The notes: a model not told the origin generated them from the letters alone. A stretch of 32,519 bases of DNA from Natronohydrobacter sp. (GCA_007125005.1 SLDY01000058.1:1-32519); one strand, 5' to 3'. Shown: positions 18,009 through 26,427, numbered from the stretch's first letter. Made by a program: numbers and translations.

Positions 18009-18090
18009 AAAAAATAGTGGCACAAATCGGAATCTTGTGCTTTCAAATAGATCGTTGCGGATGCAACATTATCGATGGGAGGAGTAAGAC

Positions 18091-19128
18091 ATGAATCGCA
18101 GACCATTCCTTGGCTTGATCGGCAGCACAGCGCTTGCATTGAGTCTGAGCGCTCCGGCAGCACATGCGCAGGAAGTTACCCTGAGGCTGCATCACTTCCT
18201 TGCGGCGCAGGCGAATGTGCCAATGCATATTCTCGACGTCTGGGCAGACGCTGTCGAGGCCGATAGCGAGGGCCGTATCCGCGTGGAACGCTTCCCCTCG
18301 ATGCAGCTTGGTGGCACGCCGGGCGAGCTTTACGATCAGGCAGTTTCTGGCACGGCCGATATTATCTGGACTGTGGTGGGCCTCACACCAGGACGCTTCC
18401 CCAGCACGGAAGTCTTTGAACTTCCCTTCATGGTAAGTGATGCGCGCGCGGCTTCCTATGCCTACTGGCATATGTTCGAGGAATCGATGCATGAGGAGTT
18501 CTCCGAGACCAAGATGCTCGCAACTTGGGTGCATGGCCCCGGCGTGATCCATACTGAGAATCCAGTGGAAAACCCCGATGATCTGCGCGGCATGCAGATT
18601 CGTGGCCCGTCACGTCTGACCGTGCAACTGCTCGAAGCCCTTGGCGCAACCCCTGTCGGGATGCCCATCGCGCAAAGCCCGGAGGCGCTTTCGCGCGGGG
18701 TCATCAATGGCGCAATCATGCCTTGGGAAGTCACACCATCACTGCGCATCCCCGAACTGGTGGAGAACCACACCGAGTTCGAAGGCGATATGCTTTACAC
18801 GGTGACTTTCGTGCTGGCGATGAATCAGGAGCGTTATGACTCGCTGCCCGATGATCTAAAAGCGGTAATCGACCAGAATTCAGGTCTGGAATTCTCGATC
18901 TTCGCAGGTGGCACGCAGCAGGATTGGGACGCCCCTGGCCGTGAGATGGCCGATGAGCTTGGCAACAACATCATCACCATTTCGGCCGCGGATTCCGAGA
19001 TCTGGCGCGAGCGTGCGATGCCGATCTATGAGCGCTGGATCGCCGATATGGAAGGTCGCGGAATCGATGGGCAGGCGATGATCGACCGGGCGCGCGAATT
19101 GATGGCCGAATACGCAGACGCCAACTGA
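18091..19128 (+). CDS. TRAP transporter solute-binding protein (DctP family)
   Basis: This 345-residue periplasmic protein has a Sec signal peptide (Arg3-Arg4, a hydrophobic core, and likely cleavage after AHA at residue 26). It then shows the DctP fold, with RLHHFLAAQANVP, FELPFMV and LRGMQIRGPSRLTVQLLEALGA. Arg171 or Arg175 in that block corresponds to the conserved Arg that holds the substrate carboxylate. GGGAGGAG lies at a good distance before the ATG. The substrate is unknown. Neighbouring paaX and a shared palindrome make an aromatic carboxylic acid such as phenylacetate a fair guess. A strong hairpin follows the gene. Confidence 0.9.
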   Translation: MNRRPFLGLIGSTALALSLSAPAAHAQEVTLRLHHFLAAQANVPMHILDVWADAVEADSEGRIRVERFPSMQLGGTPGELYDQAVSGTADIIWTVVGLTPGRFPSTEVFELPFMVSDARAASYAYWHMFEESMHEEFSETKMLATWVHGPGVIHTENPVENPDDLRGMQIRGPSRLTVQLLEALGATPVGMPIAQSPEALSRGVINGAIMPWEVTPSLRIPELVENHTEFEGDMLYTVTFVLAMNQERYDSLPDDLKAVIDQNSGLEFSIFAGGTQQDWDAPGREMADELGNNIITISAADSEIWRERAMPIYERWIADMEGRGIDGQAMIDRARELMAEYADAN

Positions 19129-19151
19129 TCAGGGGCATCTGATCTGACCGG

Positions 19152-19180
19152 ACGGCCCCGTCTATCGGGGCCGTTCTTTT
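19152..19180 (+). terminator. Strong hairpin between TRAP P and Q genes
   Basis: ACGGCCCCG (19152-19160) pairs perfectly with CGGGGCCGT (19166-19174) over a 5-base loop, followed by TCTTTT. It is a textbook intrinsic terminator. Placed between the binding-protein gene and the membrane-subunit genes, it probably acts as a partial terminator or as an mRNA stabiliser, giving more binding protein than permease. Confidence 0.8.
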
Positions 19181-19207
19181 CAAGCAATGCCGAACCGAGG
19201 GTCCGCC

Positions 19208-19792
19208 ATGCACGCAATTGCGATGGGTTTGTCACGCGCTCTGGCCATGCTGGGCGGGCTTGTGCTGGCCGCATTGGTGCTGATGACCTGCCTCTCCATC
19301 GTTGGACGGCAGCTCAACATCCTACTGCACAGCGATCTGGCGCAATCTGTCGCACCAGGCCTTGCAGCGGCTCTTCTGGGCATGGGTGTGGGCCCGATCT
19401 TCGGCGATTACGAACTGACAGAGCTTGGCATGGGGTTCGCGATCTTCTGTTTCCTGCCGCTGTGTCAGATCACAGCGGGCCATGCGCGGGTCGATATCTT
19501 CACATCTTTCCTGAGTGAAAGCGCGCAACGCTGGTTACGCCTGATCATAGAGATGGTGTTTTCAGCCGCATTGATCCTGATTGCCTGGCGGCTCTCAGTG
19601 GGCATGACGCGGCGATTGAATACAGGACAGACCACCTATCTTTTGGAATTGCCCTATTGGTGGCCCTATGCCGCCTGTTTCGCAGCAGCCAGCGTAACAG
19701 CTCTCGTCGGAGTCTATATGGTCTGGGTGCGGCTTCAGGAGGCGCTCAGTGGTCATGACATTATCGCCGAAGGCGGGGAGGGCGAGCATTGA
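19208..19792 (+). CDS. TRAP transporter small permease (DctQ family)
   Basis: The product has 194 residues and about four membrane segments, the pattern of the TRAP Q subunit. The first is MLGGLVLAALVLMTCLSIVG, and LCQITAGHARVDIFTSFLS is typical of the family between segments two and three. The ATG at 19208 is preferred because GAGGG precedes it at a normal distance. An in-frame ATG seven codons earlier lies only 6 bases after the T-run of the terminator hairpin and lacks a ribosome binding site. The gene ends overlapping the DctM start. Confidence 0.88.
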   Translation: MHAIAMGLSRALAMLGGLVLAALVLMTCLSIVGRQLNILLHSDLAQSVAPGLAAALLGMGVGPIFGDYELTELGMGFAIFCFLPLCQITAGHARVDIFTSFLSESAQRWLRLIIEMVFSAALILIAWRLSVGMTRRLNTGQTTYLLELPYWWPYAACFAAASVTALVGVYMVWVRLQEALSGHDIIAEGGEGEH

Positions 19793-21285
19793 GCGCGATG
19801 GCAATTGGCCTATGGTCCTTTCCAGCGCTGCTGGCGCTGATCTTCCTGCGCGTGCCAATCGGGCTTGCGATGTTCGTCACCGGCCTTGTCGGGCTGGTTC
19901 TGGTCACCGGCACAACCAACACACCGCTGTCGCGTCTTCAGACCGAGACCTTCACCACATTCGCGAGCTACTCGCTCTCAATCATCCCGATGTTCCTGCT
20001 GATGGGCCATTTCGCCACGCTGGGTGGAATGTCGCAGGCGCTGTTCAAAGCTGCAGAGGGGTGGCTTGGGCATCGCAAAGGCGGCGTAGCGATGGCCGCG
20101 ATTGGATCCAGCGCTGGCTTTGGCGCAATCTGTGGCTCTTCACTTGCCACGGCGGCCACAATGAGCCGCGTGGCCTTGCCGGAATTGAAACGCTGCGGTT
20201 ATGCGGGAGGCCTCTCCACCGCCACGCTCGCGGCGGGTGGCACGCTGGGCATTCTGATCCCGCCATCAGTGGTGCTCGTGATCTACGCGATCCTCACTGA
20301 ACAGAACATCGCCAAGCTGTTCCTTGCAGCCTTCATCCCGGGCATCATGGCGGCCTTGGGCTATCTTATCGTGATTGCCATCTATGTCCGGGTTAATCCC
20401 GCATCGGCAGGTATCCGCCCGCGCGTGCCCTATGGTGAGCGCTTCCTTGCCTTAACCAAGATATGGCCGGTGATGGTGGTTTTCGGCCTTGTCGTTGGCG
20501 GCATTTACGCAGGCTGGTTTACCCCCACCGAAGGCGCCGCCGTCGGCGCTCTGGGGACGGGACTTATTGCATGGGCCAATGGTGGGCTCACCCGCAAGAC
20601 GCTGGCCGAGAGCTTCTATGTCACAGCGCGTTCATCGGCGATGATCTTCTTTATCATCTTTGGCGCTGCCTTCTATAACGGCTTTCTGGCACTCACACAG
20701 GTGCCGCAGAGCATTGCCGCATGGGTTGGCGGGTCGGGTTTCAGCCCGCTGATGGTCTTGCTGCTGATCCTGTGCTTCTATCTGATCCTTGGCTGCGTGA
20801 TGGACAGCCTGTCGATGATACTGCTCACGATCCCGATCTTCTGGCCGATCATGATGGAGCTGGATTTCAACTTTGTGTCCATGGCCGATCTGCACGCCGC
20901 CCGCGCCCGCGAGGCGATCCGCGCAGGGGTGGAGGTTGCGCCCGAGATGTTGCGATCCGTCGAGGCCGCTATTGCTGCTGGTGCAGAGCTTACCCGCGAG
21001 CAAATACAGGCACTTGGCCTGCGCCGGGTCAACGAACTGGCACTGCAGCGTGCCAATATCGAGATGACTGCGATCTGGTTCGGCATTCTGGTGCTGATCG
21101 TGGTCGAAGTGGGGCTGATCACGCCGCCGGTGGGCATGAACCTCTTTGTCATCAACGCGATGGACCCCAAAACAAAGATCACGGATACCTACAGGGCGGT
21201 GCTGCCCTTCGTGGCCTCGGATCTGATCCGCGTGGTTGTCCTCGTTGCCTTCCCCGCGATCACGCTATTCCTGATTGCGGTCTGA
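19789..21285 (+). CDS. TRAP transporter large permease (DctM family) with inserted helical segment
   Basis: This 498-residue multi-spanning protein is the transport subunit of the TRAP system. Family blocks include SIIPMFLLMGHFA, GFGAICGSSLATAATM, LAAGGTLGILIPPSVVLVIYA and VEVGLITPPVGMNLFVI. Most DctM proteins are near 425-430 residues. Here about 65 extra residues (roughly 360-424), rich in Ala, Glu and Arg and predicted helical, lie between LLTIPIFWPIM and AIWFGILVLIVVE. The start is probably TTG: GGAGG lies 7 bases before it and it overlaps the DctQ stop (TTGA). The ATG three codons later has no good site. Confidence 0.9.
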   Translation: MSAMAIGLWSFPALLALIFLRVPIGLAMFVTGLVGLVLVTGTTNTPLSRLQTETFTTFASYSLSIIPMFLLMGHFATLGGMSQALFKAAEGWLGHRKGGVAMAAIGSSAGFGAICGSSLATAATMSRVALPELKRCGYAGGLSTATLAAGGTLGILIPPSVVLVIYAILTEQNIAKLFLAAFIPGIMAALGYLIVIAIYVRVNPASAGIRPRVPYGERFLALTKIWPVMVVFGLVVGGIYAGWFTPTEGAAVGALGTGLIAWANGGLTRKTLAESFYVTARSSAMIFFIIFGAAFYNGFLALTQVPQSIAAWVGGSGFSPLMVLLLILCFYLILGCVMDSLSMILLTIPIFWPIMMELDFNFVSMADLHAARAREAIRAGVEVAPEMLRSVEAAIAAGAELTREQIQALGLRRVNELALQRANIEMTAIWFGILVLIVVEVGLITPPVGMNLFVINAMDPKTKITDTYRAVLPFVASDLIRVVVLVAFPAITLFLIAV

Positions 21286-21290
21286 TGTGG

Positions 21291-21306
21291 CCCTGCACAT
21301 GCAGGG
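21291..21306 (+). terminator. Hairpin after the TRAP operon (weak terminator)
   Basis: CCCTGC (21291-21296) pairs with GCAGGG (21301-21306) over ACAT, five bases after the DctM stop. There is no T-run, so it may mark the transcript end only weakly. Confidence 0.35.
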
Positions 21307-21413
21307 TCACACAATTGACCTCAGTTTTCTTACAGCCACCGCAAACCGGCCCGATTTCTGCCCCAAGCTCTCGTTAACCATTTTGGCAGAGTAGAAACCG
21401 AGAGCCTTGAACA

Positions 21414-21587
21414 ATGTTTGACTTGAAATCCGAAACCGACACCGCGCCCCGGAGCACCGGAACAAGTGGCCTGTTCCCGTTTCTTGCGCGCGCGGGAGAG
21501 CCCGATTGCCTGGTGACAAATCGCATTCTCAATTTAGCCGAGTTGCTGGATAAACGCCTGCCAGTTCGGGGCTATATCAAACAGTGA
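21414..21587 (+). CDS. Small hypothetical protein, 57 residues
   Basis: This short frame runs from ATG at 21414 to TGA at 21587. The protein starts MFDLKSETDTAPRSTG and ends RLPVRGYIKQ. It is soluble, with an N-terminal polar part and a C-terminal amphipathic helix (NRILNLAELLDKRL). Codon use resembles neighbouring genes. The upstream GAGAG is a poor ribosome binding site, which lowers confidence. It overlaps the end of the convergent mipZ gene by 11 bases. I do not recognise the family. Confidence 0.5.
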   Translation: MFDLKSETDTAPRSTGTSGLFPFLARAGEPDCLVTNRILNLAELLDKRLPVRGYIKQ

Positions 21588-22386
21588 CACGCAAATCCGG
21601 CAAGTCCAGTGTCAGCATGAGTTCGCGCAATTCCTGACGCGCCGCGACATGACTCATGGACATCTGTTCACTGCCGGTATCTCCGAGATCAAGCAACGTG
21701 AGCCCCTTGGGAAAAAGCTCGCGAAACACCACGCGCTCGCTGAAGCCGGGGGCCAGCCGAAAGCCGATGCGCTTGGAAAGCGCCTCCAGTGCATCCCCGA
21801 CTTTGCGCTTGTTATGCATCGCCGTCGTGCCCATCCGGTTGCGCAGCACGATCCAGTCAAGGGGCTTCATTCCCGCCTGCGCGCGTGTCTGGCGCGCCTT
21901 CCAGACCATTTCGGAATAGATGGAGGGCGAAAGCACTGCGCCGGTTTCTGGATCCGTTCGCGCAAGCAGATCGAAATCCACAAAGCTGTCATTGATCGGC
22001 GTGATCAGCGTGTCAGCCACGGAATGCGCAAACTGGCTGTAGCGCGTATGCGAGCCGGGGCAATCAATCACGATGAAATCACTGTTGGCGCTCAGCGCCT
22101 CCAGCGCGGCGCTCATGCGGGCATCCTGCAATTGAGGACCGTCAGGAAGCGCGAACCCAGTCGGGTCGGGTAGCGGATGATAGTGCGGGCAAGGCAGATT
22201 GACACCGCTGCGCGCCATCCAGTTTATCCGGTTCTCGATATATCGCGCGAAGCTGATCTGGCGTAAGTCCAGATCCATTGCTCCTACCCGCAATCCCATC
22301 CGCGCCAGCGCAACCGAGACATGCATCGAGACAGTGGATTTTCCCGAGCCGCCTTTCTCATTTCCAACCACGATGATATGCGCCAC
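21577..22386 (-). CDS. mipZ: Cell division-plane positioning ATPase MipZ
   Basis: This 269-residue ParA-like ATPase has the deviant Walker A GNEKGGSGKST (Lys11 and Lys16) and the MipZ-typical DLDLRQ at 38-43 followed by ARYIENR. The switch/Walker B region reads FIVIDCPGSHTRYSQ. MipZ forms gradients from the cell poles and blocks FtsZ assembly away from midcell in alphaproteobacteria. It stands alone here, separated from the ribosomal genes by their terminator. The close match to Caulobacter MipZ motifs makes a plasmid ParA unlikely. Confidence 0.9.
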   Translation of the reverse strand: MAHIIVVGNEKGGSGKSTVSMHVSVALARMGLRVGAMDLDLRQISFARYIENRINWMARSGVNLPCPHYHPLPDPTGFALPDGPQLQDARMSAALEALSANSDFIVIDCPGSHTRYSQFAHSVADTLITPINDSFVDFDLLARTDPETGAVLSPSIYSEMVWKARQTRAQAGMKPLDWIVLRNRMGTTAMHNKRKVGDALEALSKRIGFRLAPGFSERVVFRELFPKGLTLLDLGDTGSEQMSMSHVAARQELRELMLTLDLPDLRVTV

Positions 22387-22480
22387 CGGCCCAACTCCGC
22401 CTTATGGATTTGCTTTCATCTAGGCGGTAAGCGCGGCAGATACAAGCGAACGATTTTTTTAATTAAGCCGCTGAAATATA

Positions 22481-22506
22481 ATAAAAAAGGCGCGGAAAAC
22501 CGCGCC
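22481..22506 (-). terminator. Intrinsic terminator of rplS-rpmE
   Basis: On the minus strand GGCGCGG and CCGCGCC form a perfect 7-bp stem with a TTTT loop, followed by TTTTTTAT. It lies 26 bases after the rpmE stop. Confidence 0.85.
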
Positions 22507-22532
22507 TTTCAAATCTGTCTTTGCAGCTTGGA

Positions 22533-22754
22533 TCAAAAACCCAGACCTGCGTATTTGTTCTTGAACTTCGAGACGCGGCCGCCGGTGTCGAGCAGGCGCG
22601 AAGTGCCGCCCGTCCATGCAGGGTGAACAGTCGGGTCCACATCCAGCGACAACGTGTCGCCCTCTGCGCCCCAGGTCGATTTCATCTGAACGATGGTGCC
22701 ATCGGTCATCTTGACATTGATGAGATGGTAATCGGGGTGGGTATCGGTTTTCAT
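22533..22754 (-). CDS. rpmE: 50S ribosomal protein L31 (zinc-free form)
   Basis: The 73-residue protein begins [19 protein letters not shown] and contains [18 protein letters not shown] and FKNKYAGL, the L31 pattern. It has no cysteine at all, so it is the C-minus form that does not bind zinc. It follows rplS by 11 bases and ends at a strong terminator. Confidence 0.95.
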   Translation of the reverse strand: MKTDTHPDYHLINVKMTDGTIVQMKSTWGAEGDTLSLDVDPTVHPAWTGGTSRLLDTGGRVSKFKNKYAGLGF

Positions 22755-22765
22755 TGCTGCGCTCC

Positions 22766-23146
22766 TCAGGCGTTCGCGTCCAGAGGACGGTAGTTGGTCT
22801 TTTCGGCGATCCGGGCAGATTTGCCGCGACGATCACGCAGATAATAGAGCTTCGCGCGGCGCACGCGGCCACGGCGGACAACTGTGATGCTGTCGATATT
22901 GGTGGAATAGAGCGGGAACACACGCTCCACACCTTCGCCGAAGGAGATCTTACGCACGGTAAAAGATGCGCCGATGCCATTGCCGCCCTTGCGGCCAATG
23001 CAGACGCCCTCAAAGTTCTGCACCCGCGAACGTGTGCCCTCGGTCACCTTGTAGCCCACGCGGATGGTGTCGCCGGCCTTGAAATCCGGAATGTCCTTGC
23101 CAAGCTCCGCAATCTGCTCGGCTTCAATCTGTGCGATCAGGTTCAT
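22766..23146 (-). CDS. rplS: 50S ribosomal protein L19
   Basis: The 126-residue protein contains the L19 blocks [32 protein letters not shown] and the C-terminal [18 protein letters not shown]. The frame is open upstream, but the ATG at 23146 gives the usual N terminus ([11 protein letters not shown]) and has AAGGA before it. In many proteobacteria rplS follows trmD. Here a promoter and roughly 190-base leader precede it instead, and rpmE follows. Confidence 0.95.
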   Translation of the reverse strand: MNLIAQIEAEQIAELGKDIPDFKAGDTIRVGYKVTEGTRSRVQNFEGVCIGRKGGNGIGASFTVRKISFGEGVERVFPLYSTNIDSITVVRRGRVRRAKLYYLRDRRGKSARIAEKTNYRPLDANA

Positions 23147-23346
23147 CGCAGTTCCTTTCTCTCGCGCGGTTTTGCCCACGCCGGTGATGATGGCCCATAG
23201 CTCTGGTCTTCGACCGGGTCCACCGCAGTGCCCGCCAGAGTTAGGTCATGCTTCTCATCTTATGATGCTGTGCAAAGCGCCAATCGAAGCTATCGGGCAA
23301 AAACAGCAAAAAGCCCACATGCCGATTCCCGGCAGTGAACAGCGTT

Positions 23347-23375
23347 CTGTTAGGCGCTGCTGCAGACTTCGTCAA
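23347..23375 (-). promoter_or_regulatory. Sigma-70 promoter of rplS-rpmE with long leader
   Basis: On the minus strand TTGACG (23375-23370) and TAACAG (23352-23347) are spaced by 17 bases. This would give a 5' leader of nearly 200 bases before rplS. The leader contains short GC hairpins and T-runs, so autoregulation by a ribosomal protein is possible but unproven. Confidence 0.6.
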
Positions 23376-23401
23376 GCGAAAGCGGCAAGTGCGGGCCAAA
23401 G

Positions 23402-23432
23402 AAAAACCCTGCAAAGCATGAGCCTTGCAGGG
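23402..23432 (-). terminator. Intrinsic terminator of rpmI-rplT
   Basis: On the minus strand CCCTGCAA pairs with TTGCAGGG across a 10-base loop, followed by TTTTTC. It is placed 24 bases after the rplT stop. Confidence 0.8.
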
Positions 23433-23456
23433 TGATCTCTAGCTCGAACGCTGGCT

Positions 23457-23819
23457 TCAGGCCATCGCCGCCTTGGCTTTCTCTACGATCTGACCAAAGG
23501 CTTCGGGCTCGTGCACTGCCAGATCGGCCAGAACCTTGCGATCCACTTCGATCCCCGCCAGACCCAGCGCATTGATGAAGCGCGAATAGGTAAGTGTTGG
23601 GTCGATCGCGCGCACGGCTGCGTTGATGCGCTGAATCCAGAGCGCACGGAAATTGCGCTTGCGCACCTTGCGGTCGCGGGTGGCGTATTGGTTGGCCTTG
23701 TCCACCGCCTGTGTCGCAGTGCGGAAATTGCGCGAGCGTGCGCCATAATAGCCTTTGGCGGCCTTTACGACCTTGCGGTGACGGGCATGGGTGACTTTGC
23801 CGGAGGTAACTCTTGACAT
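23457..23819 (-). CDS. rplT: 50S ribosomal protein L20
   Basis: The 120-residue protein carries the L20 signatures [20 protein letters not shown] and [18 protein letters not shown]. It follows rpmI by 12 bases. In E. coli L20 represses its own operon by binding the mRNA; whether that holds here is unknown. It is followed by an intrinsic terminator. Confidence 0.97.
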   Translation of the reverse strand: MSRVTSGKVTHARHRKVVKAAKGYYGARSRNFRTATQAVDKANQYATRDRKVRKRNFRALWIQRINAAVRAIDPTLTYSRFINALGLAGIEVDRKVLADLAVHEPEAFGQIVEKAKAAMA

Positions 23820-23831
23820 GACAGCGGCTCC

Positions 23832-24032
23832 TTAGCGGTCGTAGGGCATGTATTTCTTGACGATGCGCGAATCCTGATCAGACAGGATCGTGGTGCCGCG
23901 CGCGTCACGGATGAATTTTTTGGTCCGCTTGATCATGCCATGTCGTTTGCCGGCCTGACCTGCCTTGACCTTGCCGCTGGCAGTCATGGAGAAGCGCTTC
24001 TTTGCGCCGGATTTCGTCTTCATCTTGGGCAT
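23832..24032 (-). CDS. rpmI: 50S ribosomal protein L35
   Basis: The 66-residue protein [14 protein letters not shown] is a standard L35. The ATG at 24032 is preferred over an in-frame ATG two codons upstream, because GGAG lies 6 bases before it, whereas the earlier ATG directly abuts that box. It is the first gene of rpmI-rplT. Confidence 0.95.
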   Translation of the reverse strand: MPKMKTKSGAKKRFSMTASGKVKAGQAGKRHGMIKRTKKFIRDARGTTILSDQDSRIVKKYMPYDR

Positions 24033-24109
24033 TTCCATCTCCTTTCACTGGAGGGTTTTGATGCGACTCGGCATGCCACAAGGCCGGCCGCATACGAGTT
24101 AGAGCGCGC

Positions 24110-24138
24110 CGGATAGCGCAGAAAACAGCTCTTCGCAA
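24110..24138 (-). promoter_or_regulatory. Possible promoter of rpmI-rplT
   Basis: On the minus strand TTGCGA (24138-24133) and TATCCG (24115-24110) are spaced by 17 bases, about 80 bases before rpmI. The -10 box is a weak match. Confidence 0.3.
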
Positions 24139-24148
24139 GGGGTTCACA

Positions 24149-24382
24149 TCAGAATGCTGCGATCAGGCGGGCGATCATTCCAGCCGTCATTTCCGGGATG
24201 TCCGAAAAGGCATAAAGCCCCTCCGGGCGGTCATAGGCCACAAACCCGATCAGCCCGGTGCTGACAAGTGCAAGAACGACGCCAATCACGGGTCTGCGCC
24301 CATCTGCCCAAGCGCTTACAAAGCTCACTAGGGCTAGCGGCCCCAGATAGACCCCCATCATGAAGAGTGTCGCGTGATCCAT
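24149..24382 (-). CDS. Small two-helix membrane protein
   Basis: This 77-residue protein has two membrane segments, about residues 7-26 (FMMGVYLGPLALVSFVSAW) and 30-46 (VIGVVLALVSTGLIGFV), joined by a short Asp-Gly-Arg-Arg turn. An amphipathic C-terminal tail follows. The ATG at 24382 lies 28 bases after the pyk stop, so the two are probably co-transcribed. The ribosome binding site (GGTGG) is close to the ATG, which leaves the start uncertain. I recognise no functional family. Confidence 0.65.
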   Translation of the reverse strand: MDHATLFMMGVYLGPLALVSFVSAWADGRRPVIGVVLALVSTGLIGFVAYDRPEGLYAFSDIPEMTAGMIARLIAAF

Positions 24383-24410
24383 CTTCCACCCAGCGCAGCC
24401 ATGGGGCAGG

Positions 24411-25871
24411 TTACTCGGGTTCGCCCTGCACAATCAAGTGTTCGGCGCAGGGCGCGACACGCAGAATATTGGTCGTGCCGGGCTGATTGAAGGGGATGCC
24501 CGCTGTTACGAGGATCTGGTCCTTCTCGGTTGCAAACCCGTATTTCAGTGTAACGCGCACCGCATTGATGACGGCCTTTTTAAAGCGCTCGACATCGCCG
24601 GTGATCGTCTCGCAATGCACGCCCCAGATCAGCGCAAGGCGACGGGCAACAGGCTGGATCGGGGTGATCGCGATGATCGGAACATGCGGCCGCTCACGGG
24701 CCACCAGATTGGCAGTGGTGCCGGATTCGGTGAAGCAACAGATCGCAGCGATATCGGTCTTTTCGGCCAGTTCGCGGGCAGCAGCGACAATACCATCCGC
24801 GATGGTATGGTGCTGAACTTTGCGCGAAGAATCGATGATCTCTATATAGGTGGGGTCACTCTCAACCTCGATGGCGACATTGTCCATCGTGGTCACAGCC
24901 TCGACCGGGTATTGCCCCGCCGCCGATTCTGCCGACAGCATGATCGCATCCGCACCCTCATAGATCGCCGTCGCAACATCCGAGACTTCGGCGCGCGTAG
25001 GCATGGGGCTTTCAATCATAGATTCGAGCATCTGGGTTGCCACGATCACGGGTTTCGCCATCGCACGGGCGCGGCGCACGAGCCGCTTCTGGATCGGCGG
25101 CACATTCTGCACTGGCAACTCGACGCCCAGATCACCACGCGCCACCATGATCCCGTCAGATACGGCGAGGATTTCATCGACCGCTTTCACCGCCGCGGGC
25201 TTTTCAATCTTCGAGAGGATCGCGGCGCGACCCTGTGCCAGTTCGCGCGCCTCTGTCACGTCAGATGCGCGCTGTACGAAGGACAGTGCAAGCCAGTCCA
25301 CACCCAGCCGACAAACGAATTCCAGATCCTTGCGGTCTTTCTCGGAGAGCGCAGCCAGCGGCAGCACGGCATCCGGAACATTCACGCCCTTTCGGTTTGA
25401 GACCATACCGCCCACAGTAACAGTGCAATCTGCGAAATCCGGCCCGCACTTTTCCACGCGTATGCGGATCTTGCCGTCATTTATCAGCAATTCCGATCCG
25501 GGCTCCAACGCACGGAAGATCTCGGGATGAGGCAGGTTCACACGGTGCAGATCCCCCGGCGCAGCATCAAGATCAAGACGGAAAGCCTGACCTTCTTCCA
25601 GCTCCACGGCACCAGAGGAAAACTCGCCCACGCGCAGTTTCGGACCCTGCAAATCCGCCAGAATGGCAATAGGGCGCCCCAGATCAGCCTCGACTTGCCG
25701 AATAATCGCATGGCGCGCGGCGATCTCGTCATGAGTCCCGTGGCTCATATTTAGCCGGAACACATCGGCACCAGCCTCAAACAACGCTCGGATCATCTCG
25801 TAGCTGGAAGAGGAGGGGCCGAGCGTGGCCACGATTTTGATCATACGATGTCGGCGCAGTGGGGGTGTCAT
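24411..25871 (-). CDS. pyk: Pyruvate kinase
   Basis: This 486-residue enzyme converts phosphoenolpyruvate and ADP to pyruvate and ATP. Signatures include KIVATLGPSS near the N terminus, the LNMSHGTHDE loop, ILADLQGPKLRVGEF, ILSKIEKPAAV with the catalytic Lys, the metal-binding MVARGDLGVELP, and MLSAESAAGQYPVEAV. The C-terminal allosteric domain is complete. AAGGA lies 6 bases before the ATG. It stands at the head of a short unit with the small membrane protein gene. Confidence 0.97.
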   Translation of the reverse strand: MTPPLRRHRMIKIVATLGPSSSSYEMIRALFEAGADVFRLNMSHGTHDEIAARHAIIRQVEADLGRPIAILADLQGPKLRVGEFSSGAVELEEGQAFRLDLDAAPGDLHRVNLPHPEIFRALEPGSELLINDGKIRIRVEKCGPDFADCTVTVGGMVSNRKGVNVPDAVLPLAALSEKDRKDLEFVCRLGVDWLALSFVQRASDVTEARELAQGRAAILSKIEKPAAVKAVDEILAVSDGIMVARGDLGVELPVQNVPPIQKRLVRRARAMAKPVIVATQMLESMIESPMPTRAEVSDVATAIYEGADAIMLSAESAAGQYPVEAVTTMDNVAIEVESDPTYIEIIDSSRKVQHHTIADGIVAAARELAEKTDIAAICCFTESGTTANLVARERPHVPIIAITPIQPVARRLALIWGVHCETITGDVERFKKAVINAVRVTLKYGFATEKDQILVTAGIPFNQPGTTNILRVAPCAEHLIVQGEPE

Positions 25872-26063
25872 TCAAGATCCTTTCGCTGGGGCGATCGCGC
25901 ACATCGCTGCGCTGCAAGATGGATTGGTTTTATGTCAGGATCCCGGCATTCCGAAATCGTTAGCGCAAACATCTACCAGATCGGTAGGGTTTTGCAAGCA
26001 TCTCGGATCTTGACCTTCTGCCCCGGCGGGGCCAGATCGAGGGAGAAACACAGGGAGAGAGCC

Positions 26064-26378
26064 ATGGATACCCAGACCCGCATCGAGCTTGAAGCCGCCG
26101 CCTTTCGCACGCTTTTGGCCCATCTGAACAAACGCAGCGATGTTCAGAATATCGACATGATGAACCTTACCGGTTTCTGCCGCAACTGCCTGTCGCGCTG
26201 GTATCAGGAAGCGGCCAATGCCCGTGGCATCGAGATGGACAAGGACACCGCACGCGAGATCGTCTACGGCATGCCATATGAAGATTGGCGCGCGAAATAT
26301 CAGACCGAGGCAAGCAGCGAGAAACAGGCGCGTTTCGAGAAATCCTTTGCCGAGAATGTTGGCCCCAAAAAGCAGTGA
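26064..26378 (+). CDS. DUF1244 family protein
   Basis: The 104-residue protein MDTQTRIELEAAAFRTLLAH is helical and contains MMNLTGFCRNCLSRWYQEAA and IVYGMPYEDWRAKYQ, which I recognise as the DUF1244 (SMc04008-like) domain of unknown function. The two cysteines in FCRNC are notable. The frame is open upstream, but this ATG follows a GGGAGAG ribosome binding site and gives the family N terminus. It converges on dat, with a hairpin between them. Confidence 0.85.
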   Translation: MDTQTRIELEAAAFRTLLAHLNKRSDVQNIDMMNLTGFCRNCLSRWYQEAANARGIEMDKDTAREIVYGMPYEDWRAKYQTEASSEKQARFEKSFAENVGPKKQ

Positions 26379-26401
26379 AGCAAAAAATTGCCGGCGCTGG
26401 C

Positions 26402-26422
26402 AGGGTGGGCGCAACCCACCCT
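26402..26422. terminator. Bidirectional hairpin between DUF1244 and dat genes
   Basis: AGGGTGGG (26402-26409) pairs perfectly with CCCACCCT (26415-26422) over CGCAA. It lies between two convergent genes, 23 and 5 bases from their stops. Similar GGGTGGG...CCCACCC sequences occur as dispersed repeats in many bacterial genomes. There is no T-run. Confidence 0.5.
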
Positions 26423-26427
26423 ACAGC

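Noticed and set aside
21577-22386. Plasmid or chromosome partition ParA
   Set aside because: The DLDLRQ motif and the following block fit MipZ. No parB or parS site is adjacent.
26402-26422. Remnant of a mobile element at the GGGTGGG hairpin
   Set aside because: There is no transposase fragment, target duplication or second copy in the window. A convergent-gene terminator or common dispersed repeat is the simpler reading.
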